From Klebsiella africana (lineage in GTDB: Bacteria; Pseudomonadota; Gammaproteobacteria; Enterobacterales; Enterobacteriaceae): 64,000 nucleotides of DNA. The position numbers and the translations under genes were made by a program. The stretch lies in contig NZ_CP084874.1 in assembly GCF_020526085.1 (NCBI RefSeq), forward strand, positions 4,960,001 to 5,024,000, given 5' to 3'. Positions 1 through 14,142 of the stretch are shown piece after piece; position 1 is the first letter of the stretch, and every line of letters begins with the position of its first letter. Under the pieces are notes generated by a model that saw only the letters and a list, made by a program, of their open reading frames with translations, was not told the DNA's origin and did no database searches.

Positions 1-1
1 G

Positions 2-628
2 CTGAAAACCCTGGGGCTCGACGGGGTGATGGTCTATCAGGAGACCTATCATGAAAGTATGTACGCCCAGCACCATCTGAAAGGGAAAAAGCAGGATTTC
101 TTCTGGCGGCTGGATACGCCGGATCGCTTAGGCGCGGCGGGGATCGATAAGATCGGTCTTGGCGCGCTCATCGGCCTTTCCGACAGCTGGCGGGTGGACT
201 GCTTTATGGTCGCTGAGCACCTGCTGTGGCTGCAGCAGCGCTACTGGCGTAGCCGCTATTCGGTCTCCTTCCCGCGCCTGCGTCCCTGCGCTGGCGGCAT
301 TGAACCGGCCTCGCTAATGGATGAGCGCCAGCTGGTGCAGACCATCTGCGCCTTCCGCCTGCTGGCGCCGGAGGTTGAGCTGTCGTTATCGACCCGCGAA
401 TCACCCTGGTTCCGCGACCGGGTGATCCCGCTGGCGATCAATAACGTCAGCGCCTTCTCTAAAACCCAGCCCGGCGGCTACGCCGACGATCATCCGGAGC
501 TCGAGCAATTTGCCCCGCACGACGATCGCCGCCCTGAAGAGGTCGCCAGCGCGCTGGCCGCTCGCGGCCTGCAGCCGGTATGGAAAGATTGGGATAGCTG
601 GCTGGGACGCGCTTCGCAAACCTCATGA
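2..628 (+). CDS. thiH: 2-iminoacetate synthase ThiH (C-terminal part)
   Basis: The reading frame is already open at base 2, so this is the C-terminal ~208 residues of a protein that starts outside the window. It matches the ThiH C-terminus, ending in VWKDWDSWLGRASQ. ThiH is a radical-SAM tyrosine lyase that makes dehydroglycine for the thiazole ring of thiamine, working with ThiG and ThiS-thiocarboxylate in the cytoplasm. The radical-SAM cysteine cluster lies in the missing N-terminal part and cannot be checked. A strong hairpin 47 bp after the stop suggests this is the last gene of a thi operon, as in E. coli thiCEFSGH. Confidence 0.95.
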   Translation: MKTLGLDGVMVYQETYHESMYAQHHLKGKKQDFFWRLDTPDRLGAAGIDKIGLGALIGLSDSWRVDCFMVAEHLLWLQQRYWRSRYSVSFPRLRPCAGGIEPASLMDERQLVQTICAFRLLAPEVELSLSTRESPWFRDRVIPLAINNVSAFSKTQPGGYADDHPELEQFAPHDDRRPEEVASALAARGLQPVWKDWDSWLGRASQTS

Positions 629-674
629 TGCACAGTGTAAGCGCCTGATAATTTTGCGTGCCTGCACGAGAGAT

Positions 675-710
675 GAAAAACGGAGGCTCGCCGAACTGCC
701 GCCGTTTTTC
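675..710 (+). terminator. Rho-independent terminator after thiH
   Basis: The arms GAAAAACGG (675-683) and CCGTTTTTC (702-710) are perfectly complementary, and the 3' arm contains a run of five T. It lies 47 bp downstream of the thiH stop and ends the thi operon. Confidence 0.75.
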
Positions 711-943
711 TATTCTGCCCGGGTCAGCAGCGGACGCTGACCAGGGCGAACCTTTTCTTCCTCATTTTCGCCCTGCCTCTCCGCGCTGCACGAGCTCAAT
801 TCATCATCCACAAATATAAATCACGATAGATGAAAGTCTCAGAGTTATAATTAAGCGATAGTTAACTGATTCGATCGGCAGGCGTCGTAGACGCAATCTG
901 CGTTCGGACCCTTGGTTTATACATCCGGGACGATTAACGATTC
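711..943. other. Intergenic stretch upstream of the diguanylate cyclase
   Basis: No credible gene is seen here. A TATAAT hexamer at 846-851 could be a -10 element for the cyclase gene, leaving a leader of about 90 nt. No good -35 lies at the right distance, so the promoter call is weak. The AT-rich patch at 805-870 contrasts with the GC-rich genes on both sides. Confidence 0.35.
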
Positions 944-2476
944 ATGGCGCTACACAACAGAAAGCTCTCTTTTACGACACCGATCGTCGTAGGGTTTGCC
1001 GGAATTTTACTCAGTTTTATGCTGATTGCTATTTTTGTCACCCTGGCGCAGCAAAAAGATTTTCTCGAAGATTATCACGATATTAACCGCAACTTTACCC
1101 ATAACCTGGCGATCAACTATACGGAAACCCTGCTGCGGGAAAACGATTTTATTCTCGGGCGCGCAGCCATCTTCTTTGCCCGTAATGACGAACTGAATCG
1201 CGCGGTAAATGTAGAGCCGGAGAAAGGGTTAACCACCCTGATGCAGTTACAGAACATGATGCCAAGCGTCTCTTCCATTTCGCTGGCAGATACCGAGGGC
1301 CACTATCTGCGCGCCCCGGAGGTGCTGGAAAATGAAGATAGCCGGGCTTTCGATCCTAAAACACGTCCCTGGTTTATCAAACAGGCGGAAGCTAGCACCT
1401 TTAGCCATTACACCAGCCCATATATGGACTATTTCACCCACCATCCGACAATTACCATTTTCAAACCTGTCATCACCCCGGAGGGGAAACTCAAGGGCAG
1501 TCTGGCGTTTCATCTCGATCTCACCTCCATGGGGTTCGCGCTCCGGCAGATGGTGGCGCCCGTGCAGGGGGAATTCTTTGTGGTGCAGCGGGATGGCAAA
1601 GTGGTCCTGCACTCCGACCCGGGCGCGTTGTTTAAACCCTTCGTCAGCGACGAGCTGATGGATAAAATGACCAGCGGCGAGGGGCAGCTTTATGATCCCA
1701 GGAGCGACACCTGGTATTATTACTACTCCTTTACCAATCCCGACTGGTTCGTGATTTTCCGTGTCGATAACGCCACCCTGGTCAATCTGACGCGCCATGA
1801 AACCAATTTAGTGATTGGCGGTTTCACCCTCGCAGCGATCATCATCATCCTGTTCGGTCTTTATCTGCGTCATGCCTCCCGTACTGTACTAATAAATATC
1901 ATCAATGCGATTAAAACCGGTGACGTCAAACGCGCCCCGCGCCTTGAGGCAATGCTGAGTAAAGCGATTGAAACCAATAAACAGCGCGAACTGACCTACG
2001 TCCGCCAGGCGACCATCGACGCCCTCACCGGCTGCAAAAACCGCCGCGCCTTCGACAGCGATATTGCCGCCCTGATGAACGATCACCAGCCATTCGCCCT
2101 CGCGCTGGTCGATATCGATAACTTTAAATCGATCAACGACACCTGGGGCCACCTCAATGGCGATATCGTCCTGCGTAACGTCGCCCGCGAAGGGCTACAG
2201 GTGCTCCAGCCGCTTGAGATTTCCCTTTATCGCTACGGCGGTGAAGAGTTCGCGGTGGTCTTTCCTGCCGAACATATCGATAACGCCCGAACGTTACTGG
2301 AAACATGGCGGATAAATGTCGAGCGGCGTACCTGGCGCGAAGATGGCTTGACGGTCACCTTTAGCGCCGGGCTGGGGGAATGGAACATGGAGCCGCTGGA
2401 TAAGCTGGTGGTGAGCGTCGATGAAGCGCTGTACAAAGCCAAACAGCAGGGTAAAAACCGCATCCTGCGCGCGTAG
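944..2476 (+). CDS. Membrane diguanylate cyclase (dCACHE-GGDEF)
   Basis: Predicted to make cyclic di-GMP from two GTP in response to a periplasmic ligand. Order of parts in the 510 residues: transmembrane helix ~14-35; periplasmic double-CACHE sensor ~40-285, including the RPWF motif (141-144) typical of dCACHE domains; second transmembrane helix ~288-308; linker; GGDEF domain ~355-510. The catalytic signature is GGEEF at 432-436, preceded by DNFKSINDTWGH, so the enzyme looks active. The product-inhibition I-site (RxxD just upstream of GGEEF) is replaced by PLEI (423-426), so feedback inhibition by c-di-GMP is probably missing. It stands alone between two terminators. The E. coli K-12 locus after thiH has no such gene. 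The ligand is unknown. Confidence 0.9.
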   Translation: MALHNRKLSFTTPIVVGFAGILLSFMLIAIFVTLAQQKDFLEDYHDINRNFTHNLAINYTETLLRENDFILGRAAIFFARNDELNRAVNVEPEKGLTTLMQLQNMMPSVSSISLADTEGHYLRAPEVLENEDSRAFDPKTRPWFIKQAEASTFSHYTSPYMDYFTHHPTITIFKPVITPEGKLKGSLAFHLDLTSMGFALRQMVAPVQGEFFVVQRDGKVVLHSDPGALFKPFVSDELMDKMTSGEGQLYDPRSDTWYYYYSFTNPDWFVIFRVDNATLVNLTRHETNLVIGGFTLAAIIIILFGLYLRHASRTVLINIINAIKTGDVKRAPRLEAMLSKAIETNKQRELTYVRQATIDALTGCKNRRAFDSDIAALMNDHQPFALALVDIDNFKSINDTWGHLNGDIVLRNVAREGLQVLQPLEISLYRYGGEEFAVVFPAEHIDNARTLLETWRINVERRTWREDGLTVTFSAGLGEWNMEPLDKLVVSVDEALYKAKQQGKNRILRA

Positions 2477-2494
2477 GCGTTCAGGGCCACAACC

Positions 2495-2516
2495 GCCCAC
2501 ATCAGTGGGCTTTTTT
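2495..2516 (+). terminator. Terminator after the diguanylate cyclase
   Basis: Stem GCCCAC (2495-2500), loop ATCA, stem GTGGGC (2505-2510), followed by TTTTTTATTTTT. This is a classic intrinsic terminator 19 bp after the stop codon. It separates the cyclase from the PTS genes. Confidence 0.9.
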
Positions 2517-2533
2517 ATTTTTCCCGGCAAAAA

Positions 2534-2547
2534 TGAAACCGGTTTCA
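2534..2547. promoter_or_regulatory. LacI/GalR-type operator (AscG-like palindrome)
   Basis: TGAAACCGGTTTCA is a perfect 14-bp palindrome with the central CG of LacI/GalR-family operators. From memory it equals the consensus reported for E. coli AscG, repressor of the aryl-beta-glucoside operon ascFB. It lies about 100 bp upstream of the PTS IIB start and 20 bp upstream of a CRP-like site. No LacI-family regulator gene is in the window, so any regulator would act in trans. Confidence 0.6.
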
Positions 2548-2550
2548 AGT

Positions 2551-2574
2551 ATTGTGTGATGCCTTACACACAAT
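2551..2574. promoter_or_regulatory. CRP-like inverted repeat upstream of the PTS genes
   Basis: ATTGTGTG, 8 bp, CACACAAT is a perfect inverted repeat. Inside it, TGTGA-N6-ACACA (2554-2569) differs from the CRP consensus TGTGA-N6-TCACA at one position. Its centre (2561.5) lies ~61.5 bp upstream of the start site expected from the promoter at 2588-2616, a standard class I CRP position. Catabolite activation is inferred. Confidence 0.6.
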
Positions 2575-2587
2575 CACGGTAAAGCGG

Positions 2588-2616
2588 TTGTCGCATCGCC
2601 GGGGCCGCGATAAAGA
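2588..2616 (+). promoter_or_regulatory. Candidate sigma-70 promoter for the PTS IIB-IIA genes
   Basis: TTGTCG (2588-2593), 17 bp, TAAAGA (2611-2616). The weak -10 fits a promoter that depends on an activator such as CRP at the site just upstream. Predicted start is near 2623. Confidence 0.45.
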
Positions 2617-2648
2617 TAAGACATCACGGAACACAAGGGCCACTGACT

Positions 2649-2954
2649 ATGAAGAATATCGTTTTGTGCTGTGCCGCCGGTATGTCTACCAGCATGCTGG
2701 TTCAACGTATGCAAGATGCCGCGCAGAAGAAGGGTGTTGAGGTCTCAATCAAGGCCGTACCGGTCGCTGAATTTAAAGATAATCTGGCCGCTGCCGACAT
2801 TATTCTGCTCGGCCCGCAGGTGAAATATGAGCAGGCGAAGCTGCAGGCGCTGGCCGACCCGTTCGGCAAGAAGGTCGCCGTGATCGATATGATGGACTAC
2901 GGCATGATGAAAGGTGATGCCGTCCTGGATAAAGCCCTTAAGATGCTGGAGTAA
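2649..2954 (+). CDS. PTS lactose/cellobiose-type IIB protein
   Basis: A 101-residue cytoplasmic phosphocarrier. The N-terminal P-loop CAAGMSTSM matches the IIB family of chitobiose/cellobiose systems (ChbB, CelA), with Cys8 as the predicted phosphorylated residue. It would take phosphate from a IIA protein and pass it to sugar bound by a membrane IIC. The IIA gene follows after 3 nt, but no IIC and no glycosidase gene lies nearby. The pair must therefore use a IIC encoded elsewhere or act in regulation. Substrate is unknown; beta-glucosides are a guess from the family and the AscG-like operator. Confidence 0.9.
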   Translation: MKNIVLCCAAGMSTSMLVQRMQDAAQKKGVEVSIKAVPVAEFKDNLAAADIILLGPQVKYEQAKLQALADPFGKKVAVIDMMDYGMMKGDAVLDKALKMLE

Positions 2955-2957
2955 TCG

Positions 2958-3275
2958 ATGGAAGATTTAGAAACGATCATCATGGAGCTGTTAGTTAATG
3001 CCGGTTCCGCACGTAGCGCGGCGCTCACCGCACTCCAGCTGGCGCGGAAAGGCGATTTTGCCGCAGCCGAACAGGCCATGACCGAGTCCCATGAGTTCGT
3101 CAAGCATGCGCATAAAATTCAGACCCAGCTTATTGGCCTGGATGAAGGCAGCGGTAAGCTACCGGTCAACCTGATCACCGTGCATTCTCAGGACCACCTG
3201 ATGAACGCCATGGTCATCCAGGATCTGGCGACCGATATGATTGAACTCTATCGTCGTCTGCCCCTCGCGCAATAA
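2958..3275 (+). CDS. PTS lactose/cellobiose-type IIA protein
   Basis: A 105-residue helical IIA protein of the LacF/ChbA type. The active-site region VHSQDHLM aligns with VHAQDHLM of ChbA, so His76 is the predicted phosphohistidine that takes phosphate from HPr. The family acts as a three-helix-bundle trimer. It starts 3 nt after the IIB stop, indicating co-translation. A hairpin and the convergent dcuB follow. Family assignment is firm; the transported sugar cannot be told from sequence. Confidence 0.92.
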   Translation: MEDLETIIMELLVNAGSARSAALTALQLARKGDFAAAEQAMTESHEFVKHAHKIQTQLIGLDEGSGKLPVNLITVHSQDHLMNAMVIQDLATDMIELYRRLPLAQ

Positions 3276-3288
3276 TCTCTCGGATTTA

Positions 3289-3312
3289 ACGGGCGTCGCT
3301 GCCGGCGCCCGT
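3289..3312. terminator. Hairpin between PTS IIA and dcuB
   Basis: ACGGGCG (3289-3295) pairs with CGCCCGT (3306-3312) between the two convergent stop codons. There is no long T-run on either side, so it may be a weak terminator or an RNA 3'-end stabiliser. Confidence 0.5.
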
Positions 3313-3318
3313 CCCCGC

Positions 3319-4659
3319 TTACAGAAAGCCGTACATCGCAGCGAATACCCAGCCAAACACGCAGGAGACGCCGACGCCGATGAGCCCGGGCAGGATAAAG
3401 CTGTGGTTAATCACAAAGCGGCCGATATGGGTGGTTCCTGAGCGGTCAAACTGGATCGCCGCCAAATCGCTTGGGTAAGTCGGCAGAATATAGTAGCCGT
3501 AGCAAGCCGGCGCAGAAGCCACGATATAGGCCGGATCGACGCCGATGGCCAGGGCTACTGGCACAATCGCCGCCAGCGCTGCCGCCTGGGAGTTCACAAA
3601 CTTCGACACCAGCAGCAGCACGATGGCATAAGCCCACGGATACTCTTTTACCATCTCTCCGAGCACGCCTTTAATCTCGGCCATGTGCGCGCCGAACATG
3701 GTCTCCGCCATCCACGCAATGCCGTACACCGCGACGATAGCGATCATTCCCGAACGAAAGACCTCATTTTTGGAAATCGACGCCGGGTTAGTTTTAGTGA
3801 TGATAATGATCAGCGCTCCGGAAAGCAGCATGAACATCTGGATCACCAGCACCATCGACAGCGGCTTACCGTTAAATTCCGGGCGCAGTTCGGAAAAGGC
3901 GCCGAGCAGAGCAACCACGGCGATGGAAGCCAGAAAAATCCACATCGCAATCCAGTTACTGGTGGGCAGCTTTTTATCCAGCAGCGTCGCCGTATCGCCA
4001 TAGACGTAATGGCGGTTCTCCGGTACCGCAATAAACGCCTGGAAGGCTTCATCCTTATCCAGATCTTTGCCACGGAACCAGCTGAAGATACCGATGGCTA
4101 AAATGCCCAGCAGTGTGGACGGGATGGTTATCGCCAGCAGATCGAGAAACTCCAGGTGTTTCCCGTTAAAGGTAAAATTCCCCAGCATCGCCACCAGCGA
4201 GACCACCGCCACCGAAACCGGGCTGGCGATGATCCCCATCTGGGCACCAATGGAGCTGGCGGCCATCGGCCGCTCCGGACGAATGTTATTCTTAATTGCC
4301 ACATCGTAGATAATCGGCAGGATGGTATACACCACGTGGCCGGTACCGCAGAGGATGGTCAGCGTACAGGTGACAAAAGGCGCCACAATAGAGACATATT
4401 TCGGGTTACGCCGCAGCAGCTTCTCGGCAATCTGTAGCATCACGTCTAAACCGCCGGATGCCTGCAGCGTCGCAGAAGCCGCCACCACCGCAATGATCAC
4501 CAGCATCACATCAACCGGCGGCTTACCCGGCTGGAGATGAAAAACAAAGACGAGGATCACCAAACCGATCCCGCCCAGCAGCCCCAGCGCAATACCGCCT
4601 TTTCGGGCACCATAAAACAGACAAATTAAGATAATAATGAGTTGTAACGCGAATTCCAT
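3319..4659 (-). CDS. dcuB: Anaerobic C4-dicarboxylate antiporter DcuB
   Basis: Inner-membrane fumarate:succinate antiporter for fumarate respiration, also a co-sensor with DcuS in E. coli. The 446-residue product starts [17 protein letters not shown] and agrees with E. coli DcuB almost throughout, including length and C-terminus [13 protein letters not shown]. The frame stays open for 50 codons upstream, but the ATG at 4659 matches the family start and has a GGGGG Shine-Dalgarno about 4 nt before it. In E. coli dcuB sits with fumB and near dcuSR; here it is alone beside rpoC. It is convergent with the PTS pair. Confidence 0.97.
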   Translation of the reverse strand: MEFALQLIIILICLFYGARKGGIALGLLGGIGLVILVFVFHLQPGKPPVDVMLVIIAVVAASATLQASGGLDVMLQIAEKLLRRNPKYVSIVAPFVTCTLTILCGTGHVVYTILPIIYDVAIKNNIRPERPMAASSIGAQMGIIASPVSVAVVSLVAMLGNFTFNGKHLEFLDLLAITIPSTLLGILAIGIFSWFRGKDLDKDEAFQAFIAVPENRHYVYGDTATLLDKKLPTSNWIAMWIFLASIAVVALLGAFSELRPEFNGKPLSMVLVIQMFMLLSGALIIIITKTNPASISKNEVFRSGMIAIVAVYGIAWMAETMFGAHMAEIKGVLGEMVKEYPWAYAIVLLLVSKFVNSQAAALAAIVPVALAIGVDPAYIVASAPACYGYYILPTYPSDLAAIQFDRSGTTHIGRFVINHSFILPGLIGVGVSCVFGWVFAAMYGFL

Positions 4660-5007
4660 GCAGCCCCCAGAGCCTGTCCGCTCAGACCTAAAAATGATCC
4701 CTACCTGCCTGTCGGGATTATTTGTGCGCCTTGTTGGGGGAAGCATGAGATGCAGCTCTCCCTCTCCAGAGCCGTCGCGCCGAAGATAAAGCAGCAAAAG
4801 TAATCCCATGATTCATCAGGTATTTTGAATATATCCCCTTTGAATTGATTATTATTTGATATGAGTAGAAGTTTTACCCATATATAAACAAAGGTTTTAG
4901 GAATAGGCTTTTAATTGATCTTTTGTATGAATTAATTGCTAAGAAAATGAAGATTTAATATGACGTGAATGTAATCATGGCAGATAAGGCGGCGGACAAC
5001 AGACAAT
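4660..5007. other. AT-rich upstream region of dcuB
   Basis: This 348-bp stretch lies between the dcuB start and the rpoC terminator. The part at ~4820-4975 is strongly AT-rich. dcuB of E. coli is controlled by FNR, NarL, CRP and DcuR, so the regulatory region is expected here. No site is clean enough to call: TTGAT half-sites occur at ~4844 and ~4916 but without a correctly spaced partner. No gene is seen. Confidence 0.5.
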
Positions 5008-5041
5008 AAAAAAGCCGGTCAGGAAACCTGACCGGCTTTTT
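5008..5041 (-). terminator. Terminator of the rplJL-rpoBC operon
   Basis: A near-perfect hairpin with 10-bp GC-rich arms (GCCGGTCAGG and CCTGACCGGC), loop AAA, flanked by A-runs and T-runs on both sides. It lies 17 bp after the rpoC stop and could work in both directions. Confidence 0.92.
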
Positions 5042-5057
5042 AGCAGTGCATCAACGA

Positions 5058-9281
<4,224 letters not shown>

Positions 9282-9357
9282 GGATTTGCTCCCGTCGGAG
9301 TTAGCACATTCCGCTGCCGGGCGTTAACCCGGCAGCAGTGACCTGTTTGAGCGAGAA

Positions 9358-12300
9358 TTACTCGTCTTCCAGTTCGATGTTGATGCCCAGCGAGCGAATT
9401 TCTTTCAACAGTACGTTGAAGGATTCCGGCATGCCCGGTTCCATCTGGTGATTGCCGTCCACGATGTTTTTATACATCTTGGTACGACCGTTCACGTCAT
9501 CAGACTTAACGGTGAGCATTTCCTGCAGGGTGTAGGCCGCGCCGTATGCTTCCAGCGCCCACACTTCCATCTCACCGAAGCGCTGACCACCGAACTGTGC
9601 CTTACCACCCAGCGGCTGCTGAGTAACCAGGCTGTAAGAACCGGTGGAACGCGCGTGCATTTTGTCGTCGACCAGGTGGTTCAGTTTCAGCATGTACATG
9701 TAACCTACGGTTACCGGACGCTCGAACTGTTCACCGGTACGGCCGTCAAACAGGGTGATCTGACCGGAAGTCGGCAGGTCGCCCAGCTGCAGCAGCGCTT
9801 TAATTTCCGCTTCTTTCGCACCGTCGAACACCGGCGTTGCGATCGGCATACCTTTACGCAGGTTTTCAGCCAGACGCAGAACTTCTTCATCGCTGAAGGT
9901 ATTCAGGTCAACTTTCTGACGAACGTCAGCGCCCAGATCGTAGGCACGCTGGATGAATTCGCGCAGTTTCGCGACTTCCTGCTGCTGTTTCAGCATAGCG
10001 TTGATCTTATCGCCGATGCCTTTTGCAGCCATACCCAGGTGCGTTTCCAGGATCTGACCGATGTTCATACGAGACGGTACGCCCAGCGGGTTCAGGACGA
10101 TATCTACCGGCGTACCGTTAGCATCGTGCGGCATATCTTCGATCGGGTTGATCTTAGAGATAACACCCTTGTTACCGTGACGACCTGCCATCTTGTCACC
10201 AGGCTGGATACGGCGTTTAACGGCCAGGTATACCTTAACAATCTTCAGCACGCCCGGTGCCAGATCGTCGCCTTGAGTGATTTTGCGGCGTTTCGCTTCG
10301 AGTTTTTTCTCGAACTCGTGTTTCAGTTCGTCGTACTGCTCAGCCAGCTGTTCCAGCTGATTTTGTTTCTCTTCGTCGGTCAGGCCCAGTTCCAGCCAGC
10401 GATCGCGCGGCAGTTTGTCGAGCTTCTCAGCTTCAACGCCACCGGAGACCAGTACCGCGTAGATACGACTGAACAGACCAGCTTCGAGGATCTGCAGTTC
10501 TTCAGACAGGTCTTTTTTGGCCTGCTTCAGCTGCATCTCTTCGATTTCCAGCGCACGTTTGTCTTTTTCTACGCCGTCACGGGTAAAGACCTGAACGTCG
10601 ATAACGGTACCAGAGACACCGTTCGGTACGCGCAGAGAAGAGTCTTTAACGTCAGACGCTTTCTCACCGAAGATCGCACGCAGCAGTTTCTCTTCCGGCG
10701 TCAGCTGGGTTTCACCTTTCGGCGTGACCTTACCAACCAGAATGTCGCCGCCGGTCACTTCCGCACCGATATAAACGATACCGGACTCATCCAGTTTGGA
10801 GAGCGCAGCTTCACCCACGTTCGGGATATCAGCGGTGATCTCTTCCGGCCCCAGCTTGGTGTCACGAGACACGCATGCCAGTTCCTGAATGTGGATAGTG
10901 GTGAAACGGTCTTCCTGGACAACACGCTCGGATACGAGGATGGAGTCTTCGAAGTTGTAGCCGTTCCACGGCATGAACGCTACGCGCATGTTCTGACCCA
11001 GCGCCAGTTCACCGAGGTCGGTGGACGGGCCGTCTGCCAGCACGTCGCCGCGTTCAATTGGTTCGCCCAGGGACACGCAAGGCATCTGGTTGATGCAGGT
11101 GTTCTGGTTAGAACGGGTGTACTTGGTCAGGTTATAGATGTCGATACCTGCTTCGCCCGGGTACATCTCGTCTTCGTTAACTTTGATAACGATACGGGAA
11201 GCATCCACGTACTGAACGGTACCGCCACGTTTAGCCACCGCAGTAACACCGGAGTCAACGGCAACAGCACGCTCCATACCGGTACCAACCAGCGGCTTAT
11301 CAGCGCGCAGAGTCGGAACCGCCTGACGTTGCATGTTCGCACCCATCAATGCACGGTTGGCGTCATCGTGTTCCAGGAACGGGATCAGGGACGCACCGAC
11401 GGATACCACCTGCTGGGTGGATACGTCCATGTAGTCAACCTGATCACGGCTGAACAAGCTGGATTCGCCTTTACTACGGCAGGTAACCAGATCTTCTACA
11501 AAGTGGCCGTTTTCATCCAGGTTGGAGTTCGCCTGAGCGATAACGTAGTTGCCTTCTTCGATAGCAGACAGGTAGTGAATTTCGTCGGTAACCACACCGT
11601 CGGTCACTTTACGATACGGAGTCTCAAGGAAGCCGTATTCGTTAGTCTGTGCGTACACGGACAGGGAGTTGATCAGACCGATGTTCGGACCTTCAGGCGT
11701 TTCGATTGGACATACGCGACCGTAGTGGGTCGGGTGTACGTCTCGAACTTCGAAGCCTGCGCGCTCACGGGTCAGACCGCCTGGGCCGAGTGCAGAGATA
11801 CGACGTTTGTGCGTAATCTCAGACAGCGGGTTGTTCTGGTCCATAAACTGAGACAGCTGGCTGGAACCAAAGAACTCTTTCACTGCTGCGGAAATCGGTT
11901 TGGCGTTGATCATATCCTGAGGCATCAGGGTATCCAGATCGCCCAGAGACAGACGCTCTTTAACCGCGCGCTCTACACGCACCAGGCCAACGCGGAACTG
12001 GTTTTCCGCCATTTCGCCAACGGAACGGATACGACGGTTGCCAAGGTGGTCGATATCATCGACTTCGCCTTTACCGTTACGGATATCGATGAGCTTCTTC
12101 ATCACTTCGATGATGTCGTCTTTGCTCAGGATACCGGAACCTTCGATTTCGTCGCGCAGCAGAGAACGGTTGAACTTCATACGACCAACCGCGGACAGAT
12201 CGTAGCGGTCTTCGGAGAAGAACAGGTTCTCGAACAGGCTTTCAGCGGCTTCGCGAGTCGGCGGCTCACCAGGGCGCATCATGCGGTAGATTTCTACCAG

Positions 12301-13386
12301 CGCGCTCAGACGATCGTTAGTCGGGTCGACGCGTACCGTTTCAGAGATGTACGGGCCGTGGTCCAGATCGTTGGTGAACAGCGTTTCGATACGCTTGTGG
12401 CCAGACTGGCTCAGCTTAGCCAGCAGATCCAGGCTCAGCTCCATGTTCGCCGGGCAGATCAGTTCGCCAGTCGCTTCATCGATATAGTCTTTAGCCGCCA
12501 CTTTGCCCGCGATGTATTCAACCGGCACTTCGATATGCTTGATATCGTCTTTTTCCAGCTGACGGATGTGACGAGCCGTGATACGACGGCCTTTCTCAAC
12601 GTACACTTTACCGTTGGCTTCGATATCGAAGGAGGCGGTTTCACCGCGCAGACGCTCCGGAATCAGCTCCATCTGCAGCTTGTTGTCGCGAATTTCAAAG
12701 ACCACTTTTTCGAAGAACAGGTCAAGGATCTGCTCAGTGGTGTAATTCAGCGCGCGCAGGATGATGGTAGCCGGCAGCTTACGACGACGGTCGATACGAA
12801 CGAACAGGTTGTCTTTCGGGTCGAATTCGAAGTCCAGCCAGGAACCGCGGTAAGGGATAATACGTGCGTTATACAGAACCTTACCGGAGGAGTGGGTCTT
12901 ACCTTTGTCACTGTCAAAGAAGACGCCCGGGCTACGGTGCAGCTGAGAAACGATAACACGCTCGGTACCGTTAATGACAAAGGTACCGTTGTCGGTCATG
13001 AGCGGAATTTCGCCCATGTAGACTTCTTGTTCTTTAATGTCTTTGACGGTGCCTTCCGGCGCTTCGCGCTCGTAGATCACCAGACGCAGTTTTACGCGCA
13101 GCGGTGCAGAATAAGTCACGCCACGGATCTGACATTCTTTAACGTCAAAAACCGGTTCGCCCAGACGGTAGCTGACGTATTGCAGCTCGGAATTACCGCT
13201 GTAGCTCTGAATCGGGAATACGGAACGGAAAGCAGCTTCCAGACCATACTGCCCTTCAGGATCTTGCTCGATAAACTTCTGGAACGAGTCAAGCTGGATA
13301 GAAAGGAGATATGGAACATCCAGAACTTGTGGACGTTTACCAAAATCCTTACGAATACGTTTTTTCTCGGTATAGGAGTAAACCAT
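9358..13386 (-). CDS. rpoB: RNA polymerase subunit beta
   Basis: The 1342-residue beta subunit, starting [16 protein letters not shown]. The frame extends 11 codons further upstream, but the family start is the ATG at 13386. The rifampicin region reads [20 protein letters not shown] then [10 protein letters not shown], wild type at all the usual resistance positions, so no RpoB-based rifampicin resistance is predicted. It lies 324 bp after rplL, a space that holds the attenuator and an RNase III-type hairpin. Cotranscribed with rpoC. Confidence 0.99.
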   Translation of the reverse strand: MVYSYTEKKRIRKDFGKRPQVLDVPYLLSIQLDSFQKFIEQDPEGQYGLEAAFRSVFPIQSYSGNSELQYVSYRLGEPVFDVKECQIRGVTYSAPLRVKLRLVIYEREAPEGTVKDIKEQEVYMGEIPLMTDNGTFVINGTERVIVSQLHRSPGVFFDSDKGKTHSSGKVLYNARIIPYRGSWLDFEFDPKDNLFVRIDRRRKLPATIILRALNYTTEQILDLFFEKVVFEIRDNKLQMELIPERLRGETASFDIEANGKVYVEKGRRITARHIRQLEKDDIKHIEVPVEYIAGKVAAKDYIDEATGELICPANMELSLDLLAKLSQSGHKRIETLFTNDLDHGPYISETVRVDPTNDRLSALVEIYRMMRPGEPPTREAAESLFENLFFSEDRYDLSAVGRMKFNRSLLRDEIEGSGILSKDDIIEVMKKLIDIRNGKGEVDDIDHLGNRRIRSVGEMAENQFRVGLVRVERAVKERLSLGDLDTLMPQDMINAKPISAAVKEFFGSSQLSQFMDQNNPLSEITHKRRISALGPGGLTRERAGFEVRDVHPTHYGRVCPIETPEGPNIGLINSLSVYAQTNEYGFLETPYRKVTDGVVTDEIHYLSAIEEGNYVIAQANSNLDENGHFVEDLVTCRSKGESSLFSRDQVDYMDVSTQQVVSVGASLIPFLEHDDANRALMGANMQRQAVPTLRADKPLVGTGMERAVAVDSGVTAVAKRGGTVQYVDASRIVIKVNEDEMYPGEAGIDIYNLTKYTRSNQNTCINQMPCVSLGEPIERGDVLADGPSTDLGELALGQNMRVAFMPWNGYNFEDSILVSERVVQEDRFTTIHIQELACVSRDTKLGPEEITADIPNVGEAALSKLDESGIVYIGAEVTGGDILVGKVTPKGETQLTPEEKLLRAIFGEKASDVKDSSLRVPNGVSGTVIDVQVFTRDGVEKDKRALEIEEMQLKQAKKDLSEELQILEAGLFSRIYAVLVSGGVEAEKLDKLPRDRWLELGLTDEEKQNQLEQLAEQYDELKHEFEKKLEAKRRKITQGDDLAPGVLKIVKVYLAVKRRIQPGDKMAGRHGNKGVISKINPIEDMPHDANGTPVDIVLNPLGVPSRMNIGQILETHLGMAAKGIGDKINAMLKQQQEVAKLREFIQRAYDLGADVRQKVDLNTFSDEEVLRLAENLRKGMPIATPVFDGAKEAEIKALLQLGDLPTSGQITLFDGRTGEQFERPVTVGYMYMLKLNHLVDDKMHARSTGSYSLVTQQPLGGKAQFGGQRFGEMEVWALEAYGAAYTLQEMLTVKSDDVNGRTKMYKNIVDGNHQMEPGMPESFNVLLKEIRSLGINIELEDE

Positions 13387-13597
13387 AGGGTTCCTCAGCT
13401 CGCTGACAAGTCGACCCATCTGCCCGCAGAGGGCAGTTTTTTATGCAACACTATTTTGTTGACCGGAAAATGGAACACTTTCCGCAATGCCTGTTGCTAT
13501 CACGCTTAAACCATTTCATTGCGATTTACACAGCCCAGGAACCCTAACCTGTCGCAGTATATTAAGTCGTCGATAGAAACAAGCATTGAGAGGCAAA

Positions 13598-13628
13598 CCA
13601 GTAGTCAAACAGCGTGAAACGCTACTGG
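13598..13628 (-). promoter_or_regulatory. RNase III-type hairpin between rplL and rpoB
   Basis: CCAGTAG (13598-13604) pairs with CTACTGG (13622-13628) around a 17-nt loop that can refold as AGCGT/ACGCT. It matches the hairpin in the E. coli rplL-rpoB spacer that RNase III cuts. Processing here is inferred from that homology. Confidence 0.65.
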
Positions 13629-13641
13629 CGCCTTACAGCGC

Positions 13642-13672
13642 AAAAAGGCTGGTGACCAAAAAGTCACCAGCC
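13642..13672 (-). terminator. Attenuator between rplL and rpoB
   Basis: On the minus strand GGCTGGTGAC, loop, GTCACCAGCC, then TTTTTGCG: a strong intrinsic terminator inside the operon. In E. coli most polymerases stop here, so ribosomal protein genes are expressed several-fold above rpoBC. A second hairpin (CAGCCTGA/TCAGGCTG, 13674-13693) lies between it and the rplL stop. Confidence 0.85.
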
Positions 13673-13710
13673 TCAGCCTGATTTCTCAGGCTGCAACCGG
13701 AAGGGTTGGC

Positions 13711-14076
<366 letters not shown>

Positions 14077-14142
14077 TTAAATTGTTCCTGAATATCAGAA
14101 TAAGTTTATACGTAAGCGAATGCTTTACAAAGATAACTGCGA

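Noticed and set aside
4660..4809. 50-codon N-terminal extension of dcuB
   Set aside because: The family start MEFALQL has its own Shine-Dalgarno, and the extension is charged and unlike any Dcu N-terminus.
4836..4930. FNR box upstream of dcuB
   Set aside because: TTGAT half-sites occur, but no partner ATCAA stands four bases away; a weak site cannot be excluded, but it is not supported.
11820..11920. Possible rifampicin-resistance change in rpoB
   Set aside because: The [30 protein letters not shown] segment is wild type at all the usual positions.
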